Positions 35,480-42,904 of a stretch of 64,000 nt of DNA are shown in pieces; positions within the stretch are counted from its first letter, which is position 1; each line of letters opens with the position of its first letter. The notes under the pieces are model-generated. The model saw only the letters and a program-made list of their open reading frames with translations, was not told the origin of the DNA and did not search any database. Made by a program: the position numbers and the translations under genes. This DNA comes from Citricoccus sp. SGAir0253 (lineage in GTDB: Bacteria; Actinomycetota; Actinomycetes; Actinomycetales; Micrococcaceae): contig NZ_CP039425.1 of the NCBI RefSeq assembly GCF_005877055.1, positions 62,001 to 126,000 on the forward strand, in the 5' to 3' direction.

Positions 35480-36367
35480 TCAGGCCTTCTTCTCGAGCTG
35501 GAGGATGTCGCGGGCCTCGTCCGGAGTGGCGACGGAGGATCCCAGGTCGTGCACGATCTGGATGGCACGCTCGGTGAGCTGGGCGTTGGTCGCCTTGACG
35601 CCCTTGCTGAGGTAGAGGTTGTCCTCCAGGCCCACCCGGACGTGCCCGCCGAGCAACACCGACTGGGCCACCCACGGCAACTGGTTCCGGCCGATCGCAA
35701 AGGAGGTCCACTCGGCGCCCGCGGGCAGCATGTTGACCATGGCCTGCAACAGGCCCGCATCGACCGGGGCGCCATAGGGGATGCCCATGCACAGCTGATA
35801 GAGCGGGGGAGGAGCGATGAGGCGCTCCTCGACCATGATGTTCGCGAACCACAGGTTGCCGGTGTCGAAGATCTCCATCTCCGGCTTGACGCCAAGCTCC
35901 TTGATGCATGCGGCGCCCTCGCGCAACATGTCCGGAGTGCTGATGTAGACCTGGCTGCCCTCCCCGAAGTTCAAGGATCCGCAGTCGATGGTGCAGATCT
36001 CCGGGCGCAGCTCTTCCACGTGGACCAGCCGTTCCCGGGCGCTGACCAAGTCGGTCCCCGGCAGCTGGGCAGTGGGGTGGTCGGGATCCAGGACGAGGTC
36101 ACCGCCCATGCCCGCCGTGAGGTTGATGACCGGGTCCACGTCGCTCTCGCGGACCAGCCGGACCACGTCCCGGTACAGGGACACATCACGGGAGCCCTGG
36201 CCGCTGTGGATGTCGCGAACATGGATGTGGACCACGGAGGCGCCGGCGCGGGCGGCGGCAATCGCGTCGTCGGCTATCTGCTCCGGGGTGACCGGCACAT
36301 GCTCACTCTTGCTCGTGGTGTCTCCGGAGCCGGTGAGGGCACAGGTGACGATGACCTTGCGGTTCAT
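35480..36367 (-). CDS. BKACE (DUF849) dehydrocarnitine cleavage enzyme
   Basis: A 295-residue TIM-barrel zinc enzyme of the beta-keto acid cleavage family. Features are KVIVTCALTGSGDTTSKSEHVPVTPEQIADDAIAAA, the metal-binding SVVHIHVRD, INLTAGMGG, and GHVRVGLEDNLYLSKGVKATNAQLTERA near the C-terminus. BKACE enzymes swap the CoA of acetyl-CoA onto a cleaved beta-keto acid. With carnitine dehydrogenase the products would be acetoacetate and betainyl-CoA. The gene overlaps the regulator stop by ATGA and leads into the dehydrogenase. Confidence 0.9.
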   Translation of the reverse strand: MNRKVIVTCALTGSGDTTSKSEHVPVTPEQIADDAIAAARAGASVVHIHVRDIHSGQGSRDVSLYRDVVRLVRESDVDPVINLTAGMGGDLVLDPDHPTAQLPGTDLVSARERLVHVEELRPEICTIDCGSLNFGEGSQVYISTPDMLREGAACIKELGVKPEMEIFDTGNLWFANIMVEERLIAPPPLYQLCMGIPYGAPVDAGLLQAMVNMLPAGAEWTSFAIGRNQLPWVAQSVLLGGHVRVGLEDNLYLSKGVKATNAQLTERAIQIVHDLGSSVATPDEARDILQLEKKA

Positions 36368-37233
36368 GCAGCACTCCCTTGCGATAGGACGATGTGGCGG
36401 TCGATGTAGCTCTCGACCTGGTGGTGCATCTGATCGGAAGTCAGCAGGCCGGTCAGGACCTTGATGCCCAAGCCGTCGATCAAGCTGGTGAGCTCCATGG
36501 CGAGGTCTGCCGGGGATGCCGGTGCGAACCCGCTGGCCTCCTGGCACTGGCGGATCGCGTCCTCGACCGTCCGGAGCCAGCGGCCGTAGCCCTGAGCGTG
36601 GTTCTCCCTACCGGAGTCATCGACGGCGACGTCAGCCCAGGTCTGCAGCCAGATGGAGAACTCCGCCCGGCCGCGTTCACCGGCAGGCAGCTGCAGTTCG
36701 ACCAGGCGCCTGAGCCGGAGCACAGGGTCGGGGATGGAGTGCAGCTCGGCGATCTGGCGGTCGAAGGCGAGCTTGACCGAATAACGCAATGTCTCGGCGA
36801 AGATCTCGCGCTTACTCGGGAAGTAGTAATGGATCGCGGCGGTGCTCATGCCACAGGCGTAGGCGATGTCCGCGACGCGCACCGCTGAGTAGCCGCGGCG
36901 GGCGAACAGGCGCCATGCCGCCTCGATGATGGCCCGTCTCTTTTGCGCGTGTTCGTTGTTCTCCGGGTGACGCGTGGGCAGCACCATCGCCGGTGGGGGA
37001 ACCGACGGGCCCTCCGCCGCGTCAGAACCCGAAAGCAACCAATTAACGGTGACGCCAGTGACATCGGCCAAGGTGGTCAATTCCTCGGGATGGAAGCGGC
37101 GCGCCCCGTTCAGGGCCTTGGACAACTTCGTCTCGTCCAACCCCATGTGGCGGGCGACTTCGCGCTGTGCCATCCCCGAGTTGCGAATGGACGCCCGCAC
37201 CCGCTCTGTGATCTGCGTCTCATTGCTGGCCAT
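36364..37233 (-). CDS. XRE-TetR fusion regulator of the carnitine operon
   Basis: A 289-residue regulator with two DNA-binding modules. Residues about 8-68 form a Cro/C1-type helix-turn-helix (VRASIRNSGMAQREVARHMGLDETKLSKALNGARRFHPEELTTLADVTGV). Residues about 98-150 form a TetR helix-turn-helix (RAIIEAAWRLFARRGYSAVRVADIAYACGMSTAAIHYYFPSKREIFAETL). A ligand domain of about 130 residues follows. It is first in the operon it probably controls and overlaps the BKACE gene by ATGA. The promoter -10 box lies only 6 bases before the ATG, so the mRNA may be leaderless. The fused architecture is unusual for TetR proteins. Confidence 0.85.
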   Translation of the reverse strand: MASNETQITERVRASIRNSGMAQREVARHMGLDETKLSKALNGARRFHPEELTTLADVTGVTVNWLLSGSDAAEGPSVPPPAMVLPTRHPENNEHAQKRRAIIEAAWRLFARRGYSAVRVADIAYACGMSTAAIHYYFPSKREIFAETLRYSVKLAFDRQIAELHSIPDPVLRLRRLVELQLPAGERGRAEFSIWLQTWADVAVDDSGRENHAQGYGRWLRTVEDAIRQCQEASGFAPASPADLAMELTSLIDGLGIKVLTGLLTSDQMHHQVESYIDRHIVLSQGSAA

Positions 37234-37239
37234 GGGCCG

Positions 37240-37268
37240 AAACTATCCTGAGCTTGCGATTACGGCAA
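37240..37268 (-). promoter_or_regulatory. Candidate leaderless promoter of carnitine operon
   Basis: On the minus strand, TTGCCG (37263-37268) is followed after 17 bases by TAGTTT (37240-37245). The ATG of the regulator gene begins 6 bases after the -10 box, so transcription would start at or next to the start codon. No ribosome-binding site is visible, in keeping with a leaderless mRNA. Confidence 0.5.
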
Positions 37269-38244
37269 GGGGTGCTGGTGAAGAATCAGATGATTGCGAT
37301 GCGGTTCGGCTAAGTGCCACCGAGCATGACCGAGGGGACGGGGCTCTCGTCGAGCGCAAGAAGTTGGTCGTAGCTGCAGAAGTCATTGCCGATCCACGGA
37401 CTCTCGCCTCCAGGATCCGACGCCCCGCGGGTCGCTTGAAGCGGGAGTCGACGCTGTGCTTTCCCGGCGTCAGAATCACCGGGGGCATGCGTTCCCGCGG
37501 TGCGGCAACTGCCATAAATCAAGCGCCGATAAGTTACCTTATGTCAACTTGAGCATGGCATGTTCGCGGTATCTGCAAATTCGTCAGTGTGCACGACTCC
37601 CCGTGATGGCGGCCGTCCGGTCGGCTTTTGGAAGAGATCTCGGGCGTCCATGTCGGGGCGGTGTCCAGACGGTGGGCATCAAACCGGGATCTGACCTGAA
37701 GCTTGTACAAGTCTTGACCGGTATTCGCATGATGCACGAAGCGTTCGCACATTATGCGAACGACTCAGCCGTAGTCGGCGGCCCCTGACCAGCCCCACAA
37801 GCGGAAAACCAGCCAAATACGCCGGTCCTGAATACGCAAGGCCAGCACTTGACGATTCACCATGTGCAGTTCCCGCACATCGTGAGGATCCGGCTGACGC
37901 GATGGTCCCTTCCCTGAGTGAAGTCTGACCGGCACGTCTGTTGCCTCGCCGTCGGTCCGTGGAGGGCCGGGCAGGGTGACGGGGATCCGCCATGCACCAG
38001 TCCGGCCCAGGGCTCACCCGCGTGCTTTCGTGGCACACGATGCCAGCCGTACATCGCTTGACGTGCCGGCTTCCTCGGGCGTCACCGGTGGACGACAAGG
38101 CATGTCTGGCACCGGAGCTAGTGCCTCAGGACTTGCTACGCGGCCTGACGGCACTGCCGCAGGCACCAAGGTCACCGGGTTGGCGGTTCCGGTAGAGCGG
38201 TGGCGGCTGACCGGCGGGAAGCCACCTGCCGCCCTCGGCGGAGG
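37269..38244. other. Gene-poor region with a 21-bp palindrome
   Basis: Nearly 1 kb without a gene I can support; short open frames lack ribosome-binding sites and family motifs. The one notable element is CGTTCGCA-CATTA-TGCGAACG at 37742-37762, a palindrome with perfect 8-bp arms that looks like a repressor or recombinase site. The region separates the carnitine operon from the small secreted protein gene. Confidence 0.5.
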
Positions 38245-38529
38245 TCACCTGTAGCCGTAGACGATTCCGTAGGAGTAGCCGTAGGTGATCGTGCCGATGC
38301 TGGACACGTGCTTGCTGCGATAGCAGGGCTTGGAGTCGATGACCCAGGTGGTGGGACCGGCGTTGATCGAGGCCACCATGTTCTTCCGCGCCGTTTCGCA
38401 CGCCGAGTAGGTGTTGCCGCCGTAGTTGATGATTTTCCTGACGTAATAGGCCTCGGCGGGGGCTGCGGCGCCCGCCACCAATGCCCCGGCGAATGCCAGG
38501 GACGCGATCGTCCTCATAGTGCGCTTCAT
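38245..38529 (-). CDS. Small secreted protein
   Basis: A 94-residue precursor with a clear signal peptide (MKRTMRTIASLAFAGALVAGAAAPAEA) and a mature part of about 67 residues rich in Tyr and Gly with two cysteines (SACETARKN and SKPCYRSK) that could form a disulfide. GGGGAG precedes the ATG at 38529; an upstream in-frame ATG would place charged residues before the signal. No named family is recognised, although Cys-containing small secreted proteins of this type are common in actinobacteria. Confidence 0.7.
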   Translation of the reverse strand: MKRTMRTIASLAFAGALVAGAAAPAEAYYVRKIINYGGNTYSACETARKNMVASINAGPTTWVIDSKPCYRSKHVSSIGTITYGYSYGIVYGYR

Positions 38530-38749
38530 GATCGGCTCCCCTTCACCCGTCCACGACTGACTGCCCACCGGCATCATAGGGCCCGTGGATTACACTGGGC
38601 ACCCCTGCCTGGGCGATACGGCGATGGTCAGCAACTAGGCGTGGGGTACTGGTGAGAGCCGGGAATCGGCCCACGCCCAGTCCCGCGGCCGGACATGCAG
38701 GGGCTGCTGGGAGGGATCGTCATGTCGTCGGAGAAGGTTCCCTCTACCT

Positions 38750-39046
38750 CTATCCTGCCTTGTTGTAGGCCTCGATGATGTCCTGGTGGATGCGGCCGCG
38801 GGCGGAGACCGCGTATCCGTTGTCCTTGGCCCACTGCCGAATAGCCGCAGCCTGTTGGCGCTGGGCCGGCGGCGCTGTGGCGCGGGCCCTTCGGACGTAG
38901 GCCCTCAACTGGCTGCGCAGTTGCTTGGCATTGGCCGCGGAAAGGTCGATTTCGTAGTGTCGGCCATCCAAACCGAACGGGATGGTTTCCTTTGCCGGGG
39001 ATCCGTCCAGGTCGTCGATCAGGACTACCTCTGCCTTCTGGGCCAT
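38750..39046 (-). CDS. lsr2: Lsr2-like nucleoid-associated protein
   Basis: A 98-residue Lsr2 homologue. The N-terminal dimerisation domain (KAEVVLIDDLDGSPAKETIPFGLDGRHYEIDLSAANAKQLRSQLRAYVRRAR) and the C-terminal DNA-binding domain (AIRQWAKDNGYAVSARGRIHQDIIEAYNKA) with the RGR minor-groove hook are both complete. Lsr2 proteins bridge AT-rich DNA and silence foreign genes. A plasmid-borne copy could silence the plasmid's own genes to lower fitness cost, or act on the host genome. The ATG at 39046 is chosen over an upstream ATG at 39115 by alignment with the family. Confidence 0.9.
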   Translation of the reverse strand: MAQKAEVVLIDDLDGSPAKETIPFGLDGRHYEIDLSAANAKQLRSQLRAYVRRARATAPPAQRQQAAAIRQWAKDNGYAVSARGRIHQDIIEAYNKAG

Positions 39047-39277
39047 GGGTTCCTCAGTTCGTGGTCTCGTGGGGTCGGCGCTGCTTGGCGCGCCGGTCGA
39101 CAGGATATCCGGCACTCGCCTTGTCAGAGACCCTTATCGAGGCATTCGGTGTTGCCCGCGGCCCCGCTTTGCTGGGACCTTGGTCTGCTTAAACTCCGCG
39201 GGGGTCGGCTCGAGTTCCCCGGCCCCTCCAACCCACGGTTCCCAGAATCTGTTCGGCGTTCGACACATTTCGTGCAC

Positions 39278-39460
39278 CTACGATCCTGCTCGTGGGGCGC
39301 GGCGAGATTCACTTCCGCTGGACCCGTCCATGTCGCCCGGGGTCAGCGGGTCACGGGAGTGAACGTGAGCGTAGATTTGGGCGACCGTGCCGACCATGTT
39401 CCCCTTGACGTCGTAGACGGCGGCGTCACGCTCACGGTCGGTGAGGGGGAAATCCTCCAT
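39278..39460 (-). CDS. Short PRC-barrel-like ORF, probably truncated
   Basis: A 60-residue frame. Residues 14-32 (AVYDVKGNMVGTVAQIYAH) match the first strands of a PRC-barrel/DUF2171-type domain, which normally runs 80 or more residues. The remainder (SRDPLTPGDMDGSSGSESRRAPRAGS) is unlike the family, so the gene is probably cut short. AGGAGAA lies about 9 bases before the ATG. It may be a decayed stress-related protein. Neighbours are Lsr2 and the end of the hydroxyproline operon. Confidence 0.5.
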   Translation of the reverse strand: MEDFPLTDRERDAAVYDVKGNMVGTVAQIYAHVHSRDPLTPGDMDGSSGSESRRAPRAGS

Positions 39461-39550
39461 CGTGCTGTTCTCCTATCTGGGCGTCGTTGGCGGAGGTGGC
39501 CAGCGCGGACAGCACCTCGAGGCCCCCACGGAGGTGGTCCTTAAGATGAT

Positions 39551-39588
39551 CAGGTTCCCGCGGCGATGCCTATTGCCGCGGGAACCTG
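39551..39588 (-). terminator. Terminator of hydroxyproline operon
   Basis: Perfect 14-bp inverted repeat, CAGGTTCCCGCGGC and its complement, with a 10-nt loop, 13 bases after the stop of the semialdehyde dehydrogenase gene. The minus-strand side continues into ATCATCTTAAG. Confidence 0.8.
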
Positions 39589-39601
39589 TTCGAGGTGTGC
39601 C

Positions 39602-41074
39602 CTAGGCGGGCCGGCCATTGACCATCCGGGGCAAGCCCAGGGGGTTGTCATCGCGCAGGGCTTCGGGCAGCTGGTGCTGGGGGAACCCTTGGTAGGCCAC
39701 GGGCCGCAGCCAGCGATCGATGGCGGCGGTGCCCACGGAGGTCGAGCCGGCGGCGGTGGTCGCCGGGTAGGGGCCGCCGTGCTGCTGGGCGTAGGTGACG
39801 GAGACGCCGGTGGGCCACTGCCCCCACAGCACCCGGCCGGCCTTGCGCGCCAGGATCTCCACGAGGGCGGACACATCCTCGTCCGGATCGGCGAACACGG
39901 TGGCCGTGAGCTGGCCCTCAAAGGTCTCGGCCAGGGCCACGAGCTGGGATGCGTCCGTGTACTCGACCACGACGGCGGCCGGTCCAAAGCACTCCCGCTG
40001 CAGGGCCTGGGGGTCGGCGAGCATGGCCGCGGCGGTAGTGCGCAGTAGCGTCGGGCTGGGGGCCTCGGCCAGCGGATCCGATCCTTGGGCCAGGACCTGG
40101 ATGTCGGGATGGCTGTCGAGCTCGCCCAGCACCTCCTGGTATCCATCCACGATCCGGTCGTTGAGCAGCGGGGCTGCAGGGGCTAGCTCGGCATCGCGCA
40201 GCTGGTCGATGATGGCCGACCCGGCCGGAACGATGAGGGTGCCGGGCTTGGTGCAGAACTGGCCCGCCCCGGCCGTGAAGGAACCGAGGAAACCGTCCAC
40301 GATCGCCTGGTCCTGGGTGGCGGCAGCTTCGGGGGTGACGAACACGGGGTTGTTGCTGCCCAGCTCCCCGTAGAACGGGATCGGATCCGGGCGTGAGGTC
40401 GCCAGATCGAACAGGGCGCGGCCGCCGGGGATGGACCCGGTGAACCCACCGGCCTTGACCCGGTGGTCCTGGAGGGCGGCGGTGCCGGCTTCGCGGCCGA
40501 AGATCACGGCGAACAGTCCCTCCGGGGCGCCGGCGGCAGTCAGGGCCTCGGCGAGGACCTGGCCGGTCCGCCGGGAAAGTTCGGCGTGGCCTGGGTGGGC
40601 CTTGAGGATCACGGCGTTGCCGGCGGCCAGGGCCGAGGCAGTGTCACCTCCGGCCACGGAGAAGGCGAAGGGGAAGTTGCTGGCGGCAAAGACCACCACC
40701 GGGCCCAGGGCCTCTTTCCATCGGCGCAGGTCCGGCCGTGGGGCGCCCATCGGCCATTCCGCATTGGCCGGGTCGATGCGGACGTCGAGGTAGCCGCCGT
40801 CGCGCAGCACCTCGCCGAACAGCCGCAGCTGGAAGGTGGTGCGCTTGAGTTCCCCGCGCAACCGCGGCTCGGGCAGGTGGGTCTCGGCCATGGCCAGAGG
40901 CACCAGTTCGTCCGCCGCGGCGTCCAAGGCGGCCGCCGCGGCGTCGAGCACGGTGGCACGGATGGCCGGTCGGGTGTCCGCCCAGGCGTGCGAGGCCTGC
41001 TCGGCGCCGGCCAACACGGGCTCGAGCTCCTCCAGGGTGGTCGGCTGCGGGGCGGTCTTCAGGTCAGTGGTCAT
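39602..41074 (-). CDS. Alpha-ketoglutarate semialdehyde dehydrogenase
   Basis: A 490-residue aldehyde dehydrogenase of the ketoglutarate-semialdehyde type, the last step of hydroxyproline breakdown, giving 2-oxoglutarate. Motifs are VVVFAASNFPFAFSVAGGDTASALAAGNAVILKAHPGH for the cofactor, the catalytic Glu in FYGELGSNNP and the catalytic Cys in GAGQFCTKPG. The SNFPFAFSVAGGDTASAL block is typical of this subfamily rather than of betaine or succinate semialdehyde enzymes. AGGAG precedes the ATG at 41074. It ends the operon, 52 bases after the FAD/NAD oxidoreductase gene. Confidence 0.88.
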   Translation of the reverse strand: MTTDLKTAPQPTTLEELEPVLAGAEQASHAWADTRPAIRATVLDAAAAALDAAADELVPLAMAETHLPEPRLRGELKRTTFQLRLFGEVLRDGGYLDVRIDPANAEWPMGAPRPDLRRWKEALGPVVVFAASNFPFAFSVAGGDTASALAAGNAVILKAHPGHAELSRRTGQVLAEALTAAGAPEGLFAVIFGREAGTAALQDHRVKAGGFTGSIPGGRALFDLATSRPDPIPFYGELGSNNPVFVTPEAAATQDQAIVDGFLGSFTAGAGQFCTKPGTLIVPAGSAIIDQLRDAELAPAAPLLNDRIVDGYQEVLGELDSHPDIQVLAQGSDPLAEAPSPTLLRTTAAAMLADPQALQRECFGPAAVVVEYTDASQLVALAETFEGQLTATVFADPDEDVSALVEILARKAGRVLWGQWPTGVSVTYAQQHGGPYPATTAAGSTSVGTAAIDRWLRPVAYQGFPQHQLPEALRDDNPLGLPRMVNGRPA

Positions 41075-41126
41075 CGTGGATCTCCTGGTGGTACGGGGTG
41101 GTCGGTCCTCAAGGAGCGAGGAGGGG

Positions 41127-42575
41127 TCAGTCTGCGGTGTCCAGGGCGGCCAGGTCGGACAGGGCGACGGGGTGGGCGACGGGCCGCTTGGCCACCGAAC
41201 GCAGCGAGTCCTGCGTGGCCTGGGCGCCACTGGCGATGCAGGACGCGGCGAACCCGCAGACCCGGCCCTGGCACCAGCCCATGCCGGCGCGGGTCATGGA
41301 CTTCACGGTGCGGGCATCCTCGGCGCCCAGCTCGTCCCGGGCGGCGGTGATGTCCCCGGCGGTGACCTCTTCACACCGGCAGACGATGGTGTCCTCCTCT
41401 AACCAGTCCTGCCAGTGCTGGGGCACCGGGTGGGCGGTGTGCATGGCTTGGGCGAAGGCCCGGTGCGCTGTCACGGTCCGCCTGAGGCGGGCGCCGCCGT
41501 CGGACTCGGCGCCGGAGGCGGCGCGTCCGGCGATCTCGCCCTCGGCGACGGCCAGGACCGCTCCCCCGACGCCGGTCACCTCCCCGGCCAGGTACAGGCC
41601 CGGCACCGTGGACTGCTGGCGGTCGTCGACCACACAGACCAGTGAGCCGTCAGTGTCGATCCGGGTCTGGGCGCCCAGGGACACCGGCAGCTCCACCTGG
41701 GGGGTGAAGCCCCAGCCGAAGCCGACCGTGTCCACACCCTCGAGGGTTTGCTCGGTGCCGGGCACCGGCCGACCCTGGGCGTCGAGGCGGGCGAGTTGGA
41801 CGGCCTCGACGTGCTGGTCCCCCAGCACGGCGATGACACCGGTGCGCAGCCGGTACGGTATCCGGTTCCTCAGGAACAAGGCGGCGTACTCGGCACCCTC
41901 GAGCCCCTTGGCGGGCACCCGGGCAGCAGCGCCCAGCCCCGCGGCCCACCCGGTGAGGTTCGTGGACTCGCACACGGCCAGCACCCGACCCCCGGCCTGG
42001 ACCACGTTCGCCGCCACGGGCAGCAGGAACGGGCCGGTGCCGGCGATCACGACGTTCTTCCCGGGGGCCTGGTGGTTGGTCTTGATGAAGCCCTGGATGC
42101 CGCCGGCGGCCATGACGCCGGGCAGGTCCCAACCCGGTACCGGCAGCTGGCGGTCATAGCCACCGGCGGCGATGACGAGGCGGCGGGCCCGGACGGTGAG
42201 CCCGTCGCGGGCGTCGGTGTCGTGGCTCGGGGTGGTGCGCAGGATGAACCCGTCCTCGACGCGCTGGACCATCCAGACCTGCTGACCGGGACGGAACCCG
42301 ATCCGGCCTGCAGTGATGCCAGCGTCGAACCGACGGCGCAAGTCCTGGTAGGTGGCCCAGCCGTGGTGGCCGGTGCCGTCCTGTTCTGGGTGGACGTCCT
42401 CGGCGGCATGGCGCCAGAACTGCCCGCCGGGCTGGTCGTTGGCGTCCAAGCACACCACGGACGCCCCCGCCTCGGCCGCGGCGGTCGAGGCGGCCAGGCC
42501 AGCAGGCCCGGCTCCGATGACGGCCACATCGGCTATGGGCGCGACGGGGTCAGAGGATCCCGGGAGGGTGCTCAT
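41127..42575 (-). CDS. D-hydroxyproline dehydrogenase, FAD/NAD subunit (HcnB-like)
   Basis: A 482-residue flavoprotein resembling the HcnB/OoxA-type subunit of heteromeric D-hydroxyproline dehydrogenases. An N-terminal FAD site (VAVIGAGPAGLAASTAAAEAG), a second nucleotide-binding region (KNVVIAGTGPFLLPVAANVVQAGG) and a C-terminal BFD-like iron-sulfur region (DTIVCRCEEVTAGDI with GMGWCQGRVC) are present. It would pass electrons from the substrate-oxidising subunit onward. The ATG overlaps the ferredoxin-like gene by ATGA. Confidence 0.85.
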   Translation of the reverse strand: MSTLPGSSDPVAPIADVAVIGAGPAGLAASTAAAEAGASVVCLDANDQPGGQFWRHAAEDVHPEQDGTGHHGWATYQDLRRRFDAGITAGRIGFRPGQQVWMVQRVEDGFILRTTPSHDTDARDGLTVRARRLVIAAGGYDRQLPVPGWDLPGVMAAGGIQGFIKTNHQAPGKNVVIAGTGPFLLPVAANVVQAGGRVLAVCESTNLTGWAAGLGAAARVPAKGLEGAEYAALFLRNRIPYRLRTGVIAVLGDQHVEAVQLARLDAQGRPVPGTEQTLEGVDTVGFGWGFTPQVELPVSLGAQTRIDTDGSLVCVVDDRQQSTVPGLYLAGEVTGVGGAVLAVAEGEIAGRAASGAESDGGARLRRTVTAHRAFAQAMHTAHPVPQHWQDWLEEDTIVCRCEEVTAGDITAARDELGAEDARTVKSMTRAGMGWCQGRVCGFAASCIASGAQATQDSLRSVAKRPVAHPVALSDLAALDTAD

Positions 42576-42904
42576 GCGCTCTCACCGGCCTTTGCGGTCG
42601 GGGTATCGGGGCCGTCCTGGCCGGGGGCGCAGGTGGTGGGGGCAGTACCGTTGATGGCCATCCCCGGGCGCAGGGTGACCATGCAGGCGCGTTGGTTGGG
42701 GGCACCGTCGACCTCGACGAGACAGTCGAAGCAGACCCCGATCCCGCAGAACAGTCCGCGGGGCCGGTCATGGGCGCGCGTGCTGCGCCAGGACCGGATG
42801 CCGTTGGTGACCAGGGCGGCACCCACGGTCGAACCGGCGGCGGCGGTCAGGGCGGCGCCGTTGAAGGTGGCCGTGACCATGCCGGGGGGCTGGGGCTGGT
42901 CCAT
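42572..42904 (-). CDS. D-hydroxyproline dehydrogenase, 2Fe-2S subunit (HcnA-like)
   Basis: A 110-residue protein with a [2Fe-2S] plant-type ferredoxin fold. The cluster-binding cysteines lie in RGLFCGIGVCFDCLVEVDGAPNQRACMVTL. The TVGAALVTNGIRSWRSTRAHDRPRGLFCGIG segment is characteristic of HcnA-type small subunits. The ATG at 42904 overlaps the upstream oxidase stop as TGATG, and the stop overlaps the next subunit as ATGA, so the three subunits should be made in proportion. Confidence 0.87.
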   Translation of the reverse strand: MDQPQPPGMVTATFNGAALTAAAGSTVGAALVTNGIRSWRSTRAHDRPRGLFCGIGVCFDCLVEVDGAPNQRACMVTLRPGMAINGTAPTTCAPGQDGPDTPTAKAGESA

